A DNA stretch of 64,000 bases, taken from positions 148,972 to 212,971 of the forward strand of contig NZ_JAUZQF010000022.1 in assembly GCF_030718205.1 (NCBI RefSeq), given 5' to 3'. A program made the translations under genes and the position numbers. Below the pieces are notes generated by a model. The model did no database searches. It had not been told where the DNA came from and saw only the letters and a program-made list of their open reading frames with translations. Positions 1 to 9,068 of the stretch are shown here, piece by piece (within the stretch, counting starts at the first letter, position 1; each line of letters begins with the position of its first letter). The DNA comes from Nonomuraea turcica (GTDB taxonomy: Bacteria > Actinomycetota > Actinomycetes > Streptosporangiales > Streptosporangiaceae).

Positions 1-1680
1 CAGGATGTCGGAGTCCGGCAGGGCGATGCCCCGTACCTCCACCCAGAACCGCCGCTGCAGCGGGTCGGCCGCGAACACCGCCACCCGCGGGTCGGCCTCG
101 ATCGCCTCCCACGCCTCGGTCTCCGCGATCAGCCGCAGCTCGCCGGTGGACGTGACGGACGCGGCCGCGCCGACGACCCGGGGACCCAGCTGGTCGCCGT
201 ACGACAGGACGATGCTGCGGGCGTAGGAGAAGGTCTGGCGCACCTCGGGGGTCAGCACGATGGACGGAGCGGCGCCCATCGGCGGGTCGGACATGATCAG
301 GGAGGCCCGCCACGGCCCCGGACCGCCCCGCCACCACGCCCGCAGCGCCCGCGCCGCGAACACGGCCATCGCCGCGCCGAGCGCGCCCAGACCGATCCGC
401 CACGCCCACGCCGAGGCCAGCGCCCCGCCCGCCGCGCAGGCCGCGGCCCCCAGCACGACGAACCCCGTCGCGGCGGCCAGCCAGGCGTCGTCGCGGTAGC
501 GGGCACGCAGGTAGCCGCGCACCATCGGGTACGGCACCGCCAGCGCCGCCACGGCGGCCCGCGGCTCCACCGCGAGCGCCCCGCACACCACCGGCACGAG
601 GATCGACCAGGTTCTGCAGAGCAGGATCCAGAGCGTGACGCCGGTGTTCCTCCTGGCGGTGCGGTCGGCGCCGGCCAGGAGCGACTGCTCCAGCGCGGCC
701 AGCGGGCGGCCACGCCACGCCTCGGTCAGCGCGCGCACGGCGGCCAGTGCCGGCCAGCCCAGTACGACGATGCCCGCCAGCCCCGCCCACACCGGATCGA
801 ACGAGGACGGCACTGCGGGCATCGCCCCCAGCAGCAACCATGCGGCGAACGCGAGCACCGACACCGCGGCCGACACGACGCCCGCACCCAGCCACGGGTC
901 CCTGCCGAACATCGCGGGCACGTACGACCACAGCCTGACCCGCCGCGCCTGCCCGACCGTGAGCGGCACCAGCAGGACGAGCACCGCGAACCCGGCCAGC
1001 TGCGCCTGCGCGCCCAGGTCGAACAGCAGCGCCGACACCGCGACGGCCACCGTGGCGACGGCGACCAGCAGGCGCGACTGCCGCGACCATACCTCCAGCG
1101 CCCGCCGGGCCCTGCCGGTGTCGCGCGGATCCACCGGCCAGGCCGGATCGTGGTGCGGGCGGGGCCGGTCCCAGCGCAGCAGCGACAGCGCCAGATTGAC
1201 CCGGGCCTGCCGATGCCCGGGGTCGGCGGCGAGGGCCGCCAGGTAGGAGCGCCCGGCCTCGGCGTGATCGCCGCGCAGCAGCGCCAGGTCGCCCAGCATG
1301 ACCTCGGGGTCGGGCTCCTCCGGCGCGAACTTCCTGGCCAGCTCCGCGTGCTCGACCGCCTCCCGCCAGCGGCCCGGTGTCCTGCGCAGGATCGCGGCCA
1401 GGCGCAGGCGGGCCGGCCAGGAGCCGCGGGCCAGCTCCACCGCCCGCTCCGCAGGGGGCACCGCGTCGGCGTCGCGGCCCAGCCGCTCGTGGGCGAGGCT
1501 GATCAGCCGGTACGCCCACTCCGCGCCCGGATCCAGGTCCGCGGCCCGGCGCGCGGCGTCCAGCGCGGACTCGGGCCGGCCGGCGTCAAGCCTGGTCAGG
1601 GCCTCGTCACACCATTCGCGTGAGGACCTATCTGGAATGTCGTCATTTCTGGTACTTCCATCGGTCCCCACGCGACCCAT
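1..1680 (-). CDS. TPR/membrane protein with C-terminal flavin-binding-like domain (partial, 3' end outside window)
   Basis: The minus strand is open from an ATG at 1680 to the left edge with no stop, giving 560 codons. The first ~190 residues are Ala/Leu-rich helical repeats of TPR type. They are followed by several hydrophobic segments (about residues 200-420) with charged loops. The last visible ~90 residues read like a pyridoxamine-phosphate-oxidase-type split barrel (for example the strand FWVEVRGIALPDSD). No clear Shine-Dalgarno precedes the ATG, so the start is uncertain. The 5' flank is shared with the divergent exporter at 1931. Function is unknown; a membrane-anchored TPR protein is the safest description. 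Confidence 0.6.
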   Translation of the reverse strand, partial: MGRVGTDGSTRNDDIPDRSSREWCDEALTRLDAGRPESALDAARRAADLDPGAEWAYRLISLAHERLGRDADAVPPAERAVELARGSWPARLRLAAILRRTPGRWREAVEHAELARKFAPEEPDPEVMLGDLALLRGDHAEAGRSYLAALAADPGHRQARVNLALSLLRWDRPRPHHDPAWPVDPRDTGRARRALEVWSRQSRLLVAVATVAVAVSALLFDLGAQAQLAGFAVLVLLVPLTVGQARRVRLWSYVPAMFGRDPWLGAGVVSAAVSVLAFAAWLLLGAMPAVPSSFDPVWAGLAGIVVLGWPALAAVRALTEAWRGRPLAALEQSLLAGADRTARRNTGVTLWILLCRTWSILVPVVCGALAVEPRAAVAALAVPYPMVRGYLRARYRDDAWLAAATGFVVLGAAACAAGGALASAWAWRIGLGALGAAMAVFAARALRAWWRGGPGPWRASLIMSDPPMGAAPSIVLTPEVRQTFSYARSIVLSYGDQLGPRVVGAAASVTSTGELRLIAETEAWEAIEADPRVAVFAADPLQRRFWVEVRGIALPDSDIL

Positions 1681-1724
1681 GATCGGCTGACGGGCGAATG
1701 TTGGATAGATACCGACATATGGCT

Positions 1725-1744
1725 GTATCTCTCTAGAGAGGTAC
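1725..1744. promoter_or_regulatory. 20-bp near-perfect palindrome, candidate operator
   Basis: The sequence GTATCTCTCTAGAGAGGTAC is its own reverse complement except for one mismatched pair. It lies in the divergent gap, about 190 bp before the exporter ATG at 1931 and 45 bp before the minus-strand ATG at 1680. DHA2 exporters are often controlled by TetR-, MarR- or PadR-type repressors that bind such sites. No regulator gene is visible next to it. Confidence 0.45.
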
Positions 1745-1930
1745 GGGCCACCGTGGATCGGGCGATACCGCTATGACAAGCGCGTCGCATGGCCTAAGCT
1801 GCCACGCAAGCCGGAGCGCGCGAGCCGGGCGCCAGAGCTCGAGAAGGAGCGAGTGTCGAGGCGCGGCACGCAAGCGGCCGACCGAATAGCACGTGCGGGC
1901 CCTGTTACGGATCGGCCTGCAAGGAGGCCC

Positions 1931-3460
1931 ATGACCGTCACACAGGCCGCACCCCCCGTACGGACTGCCGATCGCGGGCGCGGTGACCACCGCTGGTCCA
2001 TTCTTGTCCTGCTCTGCCTGAGCCTGCTGCTGATCACGGTCGACGCCACGGTCCTGCACATCGCGGTGCCCGCGCTCACGGCCGCACTGGAGCCGTCGGC
2101 GGTGCAGCTGCTGTGGATCATCGACATCTACTCGCTGGTGGTCGCGCCCCTGCTGATCATGTTCGGCACGCTCGGTGACAGATATGGGCGCAAACGGCTG
2201 GTCCTGTGTGGCTTCGTGCTGTTCGGCGTGGCCTCGGCGGCGGCCGCGTTCGCCCCCACGCCGCTGACGCTCATCCTGGCCAGGGCGCTGCTCGGTGTCG
2301 GCGGCGCCATGATCATGCCGGCCACGCTCTCGCTCATCCGCCAGGTGTTCACCGACCGGCGCGAGCGGGCCATCGCCCTGGGCGTCTGGAGCGCGGTCGC
2401 GGCCGCCGGGGCGGCCGTGGGGCCGCTCATCGGCGGCGTGCTGGTCGGCGTCTGGTGGGGCGCGGTGTTCCTCATCAACGTGCCGATCCTGCTGGTGCTG
2501 CTGCCCGCCGCCGTACGCCTGCTGCCCGAGTCGCCCGTGCGCAAGGGACGGCCCTGGGACGCCGTCAGCGCGGTGCTGTCGGTGCTCGGGATCCTGGCGC
2601 TGGCGTTCGGGCTGAAAGAGGCGGGTTCGGGCAGTCTGATGCCGCTGTGGGCGGCCGTGCTGGTATTCCTGGCCGGGCTGGCCCTGCTGGTCGTGTTCGT
2701 CCGGCGACAGACCCGGCTACAGGTGCCGCTGCTGGAAGTCGGGCTGTTCCGGCGGCGGGAGTTCACGACCGGTGTGGCCGGCGTGCTGCTCGGCGTGTTC
2801 GCACTGGTGGGTCTGCAGCTCATGCTCGCCCAATACCTGCAGCTCGTGCTCGGCGACAGCCCGCTGCGTGCCGCCGTCAGGATGTTGCCGCTGGTGTTGT
2901 CGGCCATCGTCGGCGGGCTCGCCGCGGCCCACATCCTGCCCAAGGTCGGCATGCGGGCCACGATGAGCGGCGGCCTCGGACTCGTCGCGCTGGCCATGAC
3001 ACCCACGCTGGGCTGGGGCGTCGAGGGTCACCCCGTCATGCTGGCGATCTGCTTCGTCGGCATCGGGTTCGGCGTGCAGGTGGCGCTGCTGGCCGCCTCC
3101 GACACGATCATGACCTCGGCCACGGAGTCCCAGGCGGGCGGCGCCGCGGCCATCGAGGAGACCGCGTACGAGCTCGGCGCGGGCATGGGCGTGGCCGTGC
3201 TCGGCACGATCACCGCGATCGTCTACGCCCCCGGACTGCCCGCCGTGCCCGGAGTGTCCGAGGGCGGCATGGACAAGGCCAGACAGTCACTCGCCGCCGC
3301 CGCGCACGTCGCGGACGAGGTCGGCGGCAGCGCGGGCGGCGCGCTGCTCGACGCCGCCCGCTGGGCCTTCGTCAACGCCCTGCACACGACCGTGGTCGTG
3401 AGCGTCGTCCTGCTGAGCCTGACCGCCGTCGCGGTGGCCATGCTGCTCAGCCGTGATTGA
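1931..3460 (+). CDS. MFS transporter, DHA2 (14-helix) drug:H+ antiporter family
   Basis: This 509-residue membrane protein should export drugs or other toxic compounds in exchange for protons. The N-terminal helix carries the Asp of DHA2 proteins (ITVDATVLHIAVPAL). Motif A follows in loop 2-3 (GTLGDRYGRKR), then motif C-like Gly/Pro-rich helix 5. The length and about 14 hydrophobic segments fit the QacA/SmvA/LfrA branch. An AAGGAGG ribosome binding site at 1921-1927 selects the ATG at 1931 over an upstream in-frame GTG at 1853. The DoxX gene begins 8 bp after the stop, so the two are probably cotranscribed. The palindrome at 1725-1744 may regulate the pair. The substrate cannot be told from sequence. 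Confidence 0.9.
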   Translation: MTVTQAAPPVRTADRGRGDHRWSILVLLCLSLLLITVDATVLHIAVPALTAALEPSAVQLLWIIDIYSLVVAPLLIMFGTLGDRYGRKRLVLCGFVLFGVASAAAAFAPTPLTLILARALLGVGGAMIMPATLSLIRQVFTDRRERAIALGVWSAVAAAGAAVGPLIGGVLVGVWWGAVFLINVPILLVLLPAAVRLLPESPVRKGRPWDAVSAVLSVLGILALAFGLKEAGSGSLMPLWAAVLVFLAGLALLVVFVRRQTRLQVPLLEVGLFRRREFTTGVAGVLLGVFALVGLQLMLAQYLQLVLGDSPLRAAVRMLPLVLSAIVGGLAAAHILPKVGMRATMSGGLGLVALAMTPTLGWGVEGHPVMLAICFVGIGFGVQVALLAASDTIMTSATESQAGGAAAIEETAYELGAGMGVAVLGTITAIVYAPGLPAVPGVSEGGMDKARQSLAAAAHVADEVGGSAGGALLDAARWAFVNALHTTVVVSVVLLSLTAVAVAMLLSRD

Positions 3461-3468
3461 GGTGTGCC

Positions 3469-4167
3469 ATGTCCCCGTTAGGGCAGACAACTACCGTGAA
3501 ACAGGCCCTTCGTGATCTTGCCGCTTTAGTCGCCCGCGTCGGAGTGGGCGGCATTTTCTTCGCCAACGGTTGGACCAAGCTGGAAAACGGTCTCATCAAC
3601 ACCGGGGCGAAATTTCTCGAGCAGGGCGCGCCCGCGCCTCAAGCCTGGGCCACGGTCACAATGCTCTCCGAACTCATCGGTGGCGCGCTGCTGATCGCCG
3701 GCTTGGCGGTGTCCATCACCGGGCTCATCCTGTTCGCCGAGGCCCTGGCGGTGTTCCTGGTCGCGACGCCGCTCAACCCGATCACCACGAACGAGCTGAT
3801 CCTCCTGGGAGCCGCGTCCCTCCTGCTCGCCGTCGTCGGAGCCGGGCGGGTGTCGGTGGATCACATGGTGGTGATCCGGCGGAGGGAATCGGAGGCGGCG
3901 GAGGAGTTCGCCGCCGACAACGAGGCGGACCGGGTCATCGCCTCGCTCCGCGCCCCGGACCCGTCGGCCCCGGCCAAGGCTCCGGAGGAGGAACCTCCCT
4001 CGGAGGCGTCACCGACCGACGACACGGCCCCGCACCCCCGCCCCCGCGGCCAAGCGGTCGAACCCAAGCGGGGCGACGACCCGGCACCTGCTCCGGCGCC
4101 CGGTGACACGCTGGTGGCGGGCCGCAAGAAACCCGCCCCCCGCGGTCGCCGCCCCACCGCCGACTGA
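3469..4167 (+). CDS. DoxX family membrane protein
   Basis: The 232-residue protein starts with a DoxX domain of four hydrophobic segments (about residues 15-130), including the typical IFFANGWTKLENG and AEALAVFLVA stretches. A charged, Pro/Ala-rich cytoplasmic tail of about 100 residues follows, longer than in most DoxX proteins. DoxX relatives are inner-membrane proteins linked in some bacteria to oxidative stress complexes, but their reaction is unclear. A GAGG six bases upstream supports the ATG at 3469. It sits 8 bp behind the exporter gene and is probably in the same transcript. Confidence 0.8.
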   Translation: MSPLGQTTTVKQALRDLAALVARVGVGGIFFANGWTKLENGLINTGAKFLEQGAPAPQAWATVTMLSELIGGALLIAGLAVSITGLILFAEALAVFLVATPLNPITTNELILLGAASLLLAVVGAGRVSVDHMVVIRRRESEAAEEFAADNEADRVIASLRAPDPSAPAKAPEEEPPSEASPTDDTAPHPRPRGQAVEPKRGDDPAPAPAPGDTLVAGRKKPAPRGRRPTAD

Positions 4168-4237
4168 CCCACTCTCGCGAGATCGGCGTCCCCGCCCGCC
4201 CTGAGTGCGGGGCCCGCCGACGTGCTCGGAGCCCGGC

Positions 4238-5161
4238 TCAGGCGGCCGGGGCGGTGGCGCGTTCGCGGGACCGCCTCAGGGTGCCCTGCGTGAGCGCGAT
4301 GGCGGCGAGGATGATGACCGCGCCCACGGGCTGGTTCCAGCTGATCGTCTCGCCCAGCACCACCACGCCGGACGCCGCCGCGAACACCGGCAGCAGGTAC
4401 GTGACCGTCGACGTCGTCGTCACCCCCGCCCGCGCCTGCACCCAGTACAGCAGCAGATACGCCAGCCCCGTCCCGAGCCCGCCGAGGGCCGCGAGACTCC
4501 ACCACACCGGGGCAGGCGCCCCGAAGTCCACCAGCGGCACCCCCGCCAGCATCGTGACGGCGGCGAGCTGGAAGGTCCCCGCGACGAGCTGCCCGGTCGC
4601 CAGCGCCACAGCGGGCTCGGGACGGCGCCCGGTGATGAACCGCCCCATGTACGCGCCCCCGACCCCGTAGCACAACGCCGCGCCGAAGCAGGCCAGGCTG
4701 CCGCCCAGTTGCCCGCCGTCCATCGGCTGCCACACCCCGAGCACCACCATGACCCCGGCGAATCCCAGCCCGAGCCCCGTCACCCGGCCGGGCGTCGATC
4801 GCTCGGCACGCAGCATGAGCGTGAAGGCCAGCGTGCACAGCGGCGTCGTGGCGTTCCAGATCGCGGCCACGACCGAGGAGACGTACTGCTCGCCGTACGC
4901 GAACAGCGTGAAGGGGAGCGTGGTGAGCACCACGGAGGCGATGAGGAAGTGTCCCCAGAGGCGGGGATCACGGGGGAGCGGCCGCCGGGAGATCGCGAGC
5001 GCGACGAGCAGGACGGCGGCCCCGATGGCCATCCTGCCGAACGACACCTGCAGCGGATGGAGCGACCCCACCGCGACCTTGATGAAGAAGAAACTGTTGC
5101 CCCAGATGGCCGCCAGCACCAGGAATCCCGGCAGCCACCCCGTCAGCGTCTTGCTCCGCAC
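4238..5161 (-). CDS. EamA/DMT family transporter
   Basis: The 307-residue protein has ten hydrophobic segments arranged as two EamA repeats, the layout of drug/metabolite exporters such as RhtA and YdcZ relatives. The first repeat opens with FLVLAAIWGNSFFFIKVAV and the second ends with LGETISWNQPVGAVIILAAIAL. A GGGAGG stretch five to six bases upstream favours the GTG at 5161 over an ATG eight codons earlier (5185). The substrate is unknown; family members export amino acids or small metabolites. A 16-bp palindrome about 57 bp upstream may be its operator. Confidence 0.85.
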   Translation of the reverse strand: MRSKTLTGWLPGFLVLAAIWGNSFFFIKVAVGSLHPLQVSFGRMAIGAAVLLVALAISRRPLPRDPRLWGHFLIASVVLTTLPFTLFAYGEQYVSSVVAAIWNATTPLCTLAFTLMLRAERSTPGRVTGLGLGFAGVMVVLGVWQPMDGGQLGGSLACFGAALCYGVGGAYMGRFITGRRPEPAVALATGQLVAGTFQLAAVTMLAGVPLVDFGAPAPVWWSLAALGGLGTGLAYLLLYWVQARAGVTTTSTVTYLLPVFAAASGVVVLGETISWNQPVGAVIILAAIALTQGTLRRSRERATAPAA

Positions 5162-5217
5162 GCACGCCTCCCGTCGATGAACCATCGCGAGCGTAGTGAT
5201 CGGAGCTCCGGAGCGCG

Positions 5218-5233
5218 TAGGGATATATCCCTA
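5218..5233. promoter_or_regulatory. 16-bp perfect palindrome, candidate operator of the EamA gene
   Basis: TAGGGATATATCCCTA is a perfect inverted repeat in the gap between sthA and the EamA transporter gene. Its AT-rich core stands out in this GC-rich region. It lies 57-72 bp upstream of the transporter start, a usual place for an operator. No regulator gene lies next to it. Confidence 0.4.
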
Positions 5234-5297
5234 TTTCGGGACCTCAGATCGCGAAGCCAGCCAGAAAGTGGACCCTCACTGAGGAAAGGGGCTCGGC

Positions 5298-6713
5298 TTA
5301 CATGCCTGCCGTGAGCCGGGCCACCACCCGCATCTTGTTCATCGCGTCCAGCGCCGCCACCTTGTACGACTCCGCCAGCGTCGGATAGTTGAACACCGCG
5401 TTGACCAGGTAGTCCACGGTCCCGCCGCACCCCATCACGGTCTGCCCGATGTGCACCAGCTCCGTCGCTCCCGTGCCGAACACGTGCACGCCGAGCAGCC
5501 GCCGGTCCTCGGAGGACACCAGCAGCTTGAGCATCCCGTAGGAGTCGCCGATGATCTGCCCCCTGGCCAGCTCCCGGTAGCGCGAGATGCCCACCTCGAA
5601 CGGGATCTTGTCCCGGGTCAGCTCGTCCTCCGACTTCCCGACGAAGCTGATCTCCGGGATCGTGTAGATCCCGATCGGCGGCAGGTCGGCCAGCTCCTCG
5701 ACCGGCTCGCCGCACGCGTGCTGGGCGGCCAGCCGGCCCTGTTCCATGGAGGTGGCCGCCAGCGCCGGAAAGCCGATCACGTCGCCGACCGCGTAAATGT
5801 GGGGGACGGGCGTGGCGTAGTTGTCGTCCACCGCGATCCGGCCCCGCGCGTCGGCGGCCAGGCCCGCCGCCTCCAGGCACAGCTCGGAGGTCTTGCCCTG
5901 CCGCCCCGCCGAGTACATGACGCAGTCGGCCGGGATCTTCTTGCCGCTCTCCAGCAGGGTCAGCGCGCCGCCCGGGCGGCGCTCGACGGCGGCCACGTTC
6001 TCGCCGAACCTGAAGGTCACGGCCAGGTCCCGCAGGTGGTACTTCAGCGCCTCGACGATCTCCAGGTCGCAGAACTCCAGCATGCGCTCGCGCCGCTCCA
6101 CGACCGTCACCTTGGTGCCGAGCGCGGCGAACATGGAGGCGTACTCGATGCCGATGACCCCGGCGCCCACCACGACGAGCGTCTCGGGCACCCGCTCCAT
6201 GTGGAGGATCGCGTCGGAGTCGATGACCGTGCTGCCGTCGAACTCGACGCTGTCCGGGCGGGCCGGCGAGGTGCCGGTGGCGATGACGATCTTGTCCGCG
6301 GTGACCTTCTTCTCCGCGCTCTCGTCATCATCATGGATGATGCCGATCGTGTGCGGGTCCAGGAACCGGCCGGTGCCGTGCAGCACGGTCACGTGGTTGC
6401 GGGCCAGCTGGCTGCGGATGACCTGGATCTCCCTGCCGATGACGTGCTGCGTGCGCATCCCCAGGTCCGCGACCGTGATCTCCTCCTTGACGCGGTAGCT
6501 GGCGCCGTACAGCTCGCGCTGGTTGAGCCCCGTGAGGTAGAGGACCGCCTCACGCAGGGTTTTGGAGGGGATCGTGCCCGTGTTGATGCACACGCCGCCG
6601 ATCATGTGCCTTTTCTCGACTATCGCGACGCGCTTGCCGAGTTTCGCCGCCGCGATCGCGGCCTTCTGCCCACCAGGTCCGGAACCCAGGACCACAACGT
6701 CAAAGTCCGCCAC
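5298..6713 (-). CDS. sthA: Si-specific NAD(P)+ transhydrogenase (soluble pyridine nucleotide transhydrogenase)
   Basis: This 471-residue flavoprotein moves electrons between NADPH and NAD+ in the cytoplasm. It has the disulfide-oxidoreductase fold: an FAD-binding GSGPGGQKAA near residue 10, an NAD-binding GAGVIGIEYASMF near residue 180, and a second FAD motif (IYAVGDVIGFP) near residue 305. The redox motif reads GGVCINTGTIPSK: the first Cys is kept and the second is Thr. The dihydrolipoamide dehydrogenase C-terminal His-x-His-Pro is replaced by FNYPTLAE. Both traits mark SthA rather than Lpd. The length is that of the family. It is probably a single-gene unit. Confidence 0.92.
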   Translation of the reverse strand: MADFDVVVLGSGPGGQKAAIAAAKLGKRVAIVEKRHMIGGVCINTGTIPSKTLREAVLYLTGLNQRELYGASYRVKEEITVADLGMRTQHVIGREIQVIRSQLARNHVTVLHGTGRFLDPHTIGIIHDDDESAEKKVTADKIVIATGTSPARPDSVEFDGSTVIDSDAILHMERVPETLVVVGAGVIGIEYASMFAALGTKVTVVERRERMLEFCDLEIVEALKYHLRDLAVTFRFGENVAAVERRPGGALTLLESGKKIPADCVMYSAGRQGKTSELCLEAAGLAADARGRIAVDDNYATPVPHIYAVGDVIGFPALAATSMEQGRLAAQHACGEPVEELADLPPIGIYTIPEISFVGKSEDELTRDKIPFEVGISRYRELARGQIIGDSYGMLKLLVSSEDRRLLGVHVFGTGATELVHIGQTVMGCGGTVDYLVNAVFNYPTLAESYKVAALDAMNKMRVVARLTAGM

Positions 6714-6820
6714 ACCGTACAGTCTGGGGGCGGCATGTTAACGGCGAAAGACCTGTCCGGGAGACTCTGCCACTTGTTGCGCGCTTTCACCCAGGTCGCC
6801 AGGCGCGGTCAGCACCTGCG

Positions 6821-7669
6821 TCACCGGCCGGATCGAGTGGTGAACCACACCTCGTCGCCCGGCCTGAGCTGGGCGGCGAGCGCCAGATCCGCGCCGCGTA
6901 CGACGCCGATCACCGGATAGCCACCGGTCGGCGGGTGGTCGGCCAGGAACACGATGGGCTGCCCGCTCGGCGGCACCTGGATCGCCCCGGCGACCATGCC
7001 CTCGCTCGGCAGCTCGCCCTCCTTGGCCCGGGCCAGCTCCGGCCCGTGCAGGCGCACGCCGACGCGGTTGCTGTCCTGGCTCACTGTGTATGGCCGCGCG
7101 CACAGGTGCTCCAGCGCCTCGGGCGTGAACCAATCGTCGCGCGGCCCCGGCAGCACCCGCAGCACGGCCGATCGCGGCTCCGGCAGCGGCGCCAGGTCCA
7201 CCGCGATCACGCCCTCCGGCCGGCCCACCGGCAGCAGCGCGCCCGCCCGCAGCGGCTCGGGACCCAGCCCTGAGAGCGAGTCGGTGGACCGGCTGCCGAG
7301 CACCGGCTCGACGGCGATCCCGCCGCGCACCGCCAGATACGTCCGCAGGCCCCGCTCGGGCATCCCCAGCCGCAGCTCCGCCCCCTCGGGAACCCAGAAC
7401 GGCACGCCCATGCCCGCGCCCCGGGGGGGACCGGCCGGCACCGGCGCCCCCGCCAGCGCCACCCACGCCCCCGCGCGGAACCGCAGCCGCGCCATGCCCA
7501 GCGTCAGCTCGATCCCCGCCATCCCTTCGGCGTTGCCCACGAGCCGGTTCGCCAGCCGCAGGCTCGCCGCGTCCGCCGCCCCCGAGTGCGGCACCCCCAG
7601 GTGGGCGTACCCGGGCCGCCCCAGATCCTGAACGGTCGCGTACGGGCCCGGCGCGAGGATCTCGATCAT
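6821..7669 (-). CDS. pxpC: 5-oxoprolinase subunit C (KipA-like, biotin-dependent carboxyltransferase domain)
   Basis: The 282-residue protein is the third subunit of the ATP-dependent PxpABC 5-oxoprolinase, which opens pyroglutamate to glutamate. Family signatures include GPYATVQDLGRPGYAHLGVPHSG near residue 8, then TYLAVRGGIAV and the DHPPTGGYPVIGVV segment near the C-terminus. The ATG at 7669 overlaps the pxpB stop in an ATGA arrangement, showing translational coupling. An open frame continues upstream but is only pxpB read in another frame. Confidence 0.92.
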   Translation of the reverse strand: MIEILAPGPYATVQDLGRPGYAHLGVPHSGAADAASLRLANRLVGNAEGMAGIELTLGMARLRFRAGAWVALAGAPVPAGPPRGAGMGVPFWVPEGAELRLGMPERGLRTYLAVRGGIAVEPVLGSRSTDSLSGLGPEPLRAGALLPVGRPEGVIAVDLAPLPEPRSAVLRVLPGPRDDWFTPEALEHLCARPYTVSQDSNRVGVRLHGPELARAKEGELPSEGMVAGAIQVPPSGQPIVFLADHPPTGGYPVIGVVRGADLALAAQLRPGDEVWFTTRSGR

Positions 7670-8280
7670 GCCCGCTCGAACCGCACGCGCATGCCCGGAC
7701 GGAACAGCGACGGCGGGTCCGCCTCCACGTCCCACACTCGTACGGACGTGCGCCCTAGCAGCCGCCACCCGCCGGGCGAGGCACTCGGATAGACCGCCGA
7801 ATACGGCCCCGCGATCGCCACCGACCCGGCGGGCACCGACGTGCGCGGCGTGTCCAGCCTGGGCGTCCACAGCACCGGATCCAGCCCGGTGAGGTAGGCG
7901 AACCCCGGCGCGAACCCCAGCCACCCCACCACCAGCTCCCGCCCGGCGTGCCGCTCGATCACCTCGGTCACAGAGATGCCGGCCAGTGCCGCCACGGCAT
8001 CGAGATCCGCGCCGTCATAGACCACGGGAATCGTCACGACCGGCCCCTCGGCCGCTCCGGCCTGCTCCTTGCCGCGCTCCAGCGCCACGAGCGCCTCCAG
8101 CCGCGCACACAGCCGCGCCTGGTCCACGCCCGGAGCCACCACGAGGACGGTGTCCGGGCCCGGCACGATCTCCACGACGCCCTCGGGCCGGTCGTCCCGC
8201 AGCGCCGCGTCCAGCCGGTGCGACAGCTCGAGAGAGCCCGTCTCCACGAGCAGCCCGTGCTCCCCGGCCATCCGGATCAC
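7666..8280 (-). CDS. pxpB: 5-oxoprolinase subunit B (KipI-like)
   Basis: The 204-residue protein is the PxpB/KipI subunit, working with PxpC in 5-oxoproline cleavage. The family core shows as VVYDGADLDAVAALAG near residue 110, LGFAPGFAYLTGLDP near 145 and PAGSVAIAG near 175, with the C-terminal GGWRLLGRT. The GTG at 8280 overlaps the pxpA stop by four bases; an ATG three codons later is an alternative start. The tight overlaps on both sides indicate coordinated synthesis of the complex. Confidence 0.92.
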   Translation of the reverse strand: MIRMAGEHGLLVETGSLELSHRLDAALRDDRPEGVVEIVPGPDTVLVVAPGVDQARLCARLEALVALERGKEQAGAAEGPVVTIPVVYDGADLDAVAALAGISVTEVIERHAGRELVVGWLGFAPGFAYLTGLDPVLWTPRLDTPRTSVPAGSVAIAGPYSAVYPSASPGGWRLLGRTSVRVWDVEADPPSLFRPGMRVRFERA

Positions 8281-9059
8281 GCGAAGGCCTGCAGGACCAC
8301 TCCGGCCCCCAGCAACGCGTCCCGCACCCCCTGCGCCAGCCGGACGGCGTCAGGCGTGTCTCCGTGGACGCAGATGGAACGGGCGGAAATCGGTACGGAA
8401 CTCCCGTCCACGGCCGTCACAGAGCCTTCCACGGCCATCTGGAGGGCACGCTGGGCCACCGCCGCGGCGTCGTGGAGCACGGCGCCCGGCTCCCTGCGCG
8501 GCACGAGCGTCCCGGCAGAGGTGTAGGCGCGGTCGGCGAACGCCTCGTTCACCGTCGGCACGCCCTCGGCCGCCGCCACCTTGTGCACGACCGAGCCCGG
8601 CAGCGTGAGCACCGGCAGGGAGGGGTCGTAGTCGGCGACCGCGTCGATCAGCGCCGCCGCCTGGACCTCGTCGCGGACGACCCGGTTGTAGAGCGCGCCG
8701 TGCGGCTTGACGTACGACACCCGGCCGCCCATCGCCCTGGCGATGCCGTCCACGGCCGCGAGCTGGTAGAGCACCTCCGCGCACAGCTCCTCGGGCTCGA
8801 CGTCCATCTCCCTGCGGCCGAAGTGCGCCAGGTCGCGGTAGGACACCTGGGCCCCGATCGTCACGCCCCGGTCCACGGCCGCGGCGCAGGTGCGCCTGAT
8901 CGTGACGGGATCGCCGGCGTGGAAGCCGCAGGCCACATTGGCGCTCGTGACGATGTCGAGCAGCGCGAGGTCGTCGCCGAGGCGCCAGATGCCGAAGCCC
9001 TCGCCCAGGTCCGCATTGAGGTCGATCACCATGGCACCATCATGGCAACTCTCCGTCAT
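8277..9059 (-). CDS. pxpA: 5-oxoprolinase subunit A (LamB/YcsF family)
   Basis: The 260-residue protein is the LamB/YcsF-type PxpA subunit. It begins with the hallmark DLNADLGEGFG, followed by TSANVACGFHAGDP near residue 40 and YVKPHGALYN near 130, as in characterised PxpA. A GAGG seven bases upstream of the ATG at 9059 supports that start. It starts 9 bp after the thioesterase-like gene, so it is in one operon with that gene and pxpBC. The operon removes spontaneously formed pyroglutamate. Confidence 0.93.
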   Translation of the reverse strand: MTESCHDGAMVIDLNADLGEGFGIWRLGDDLALLDIVTSANVACGFHAGDPVTIRRTCAAAVDRGVTIGAQVSYRDLAHFGRREMDVEPEELCAEVLYQLAAVDGIARAMGGRVSYVKPHGALYNRVVRDEVQAAALIDAVADYDPSLPVLTLPGSVVHKVAAAEGVPTVNEAFADRAYTSAGTLVPRREPGAVLHDAAAVAQRALQMAVEGSVTAVDGSSVPISARSICVHGDTPDAVRLAQGVRDALLGAGVVLQAFA

Positions 9060-9068
9060 CTTGGCGCC

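Noticed and set aside
5298..6713. Dihydrolipoamide dehydrogenase
   Set aside because: The second redox Cys is Thr and the C-terminal catalytic His-Pro is absent; SthA fits better.
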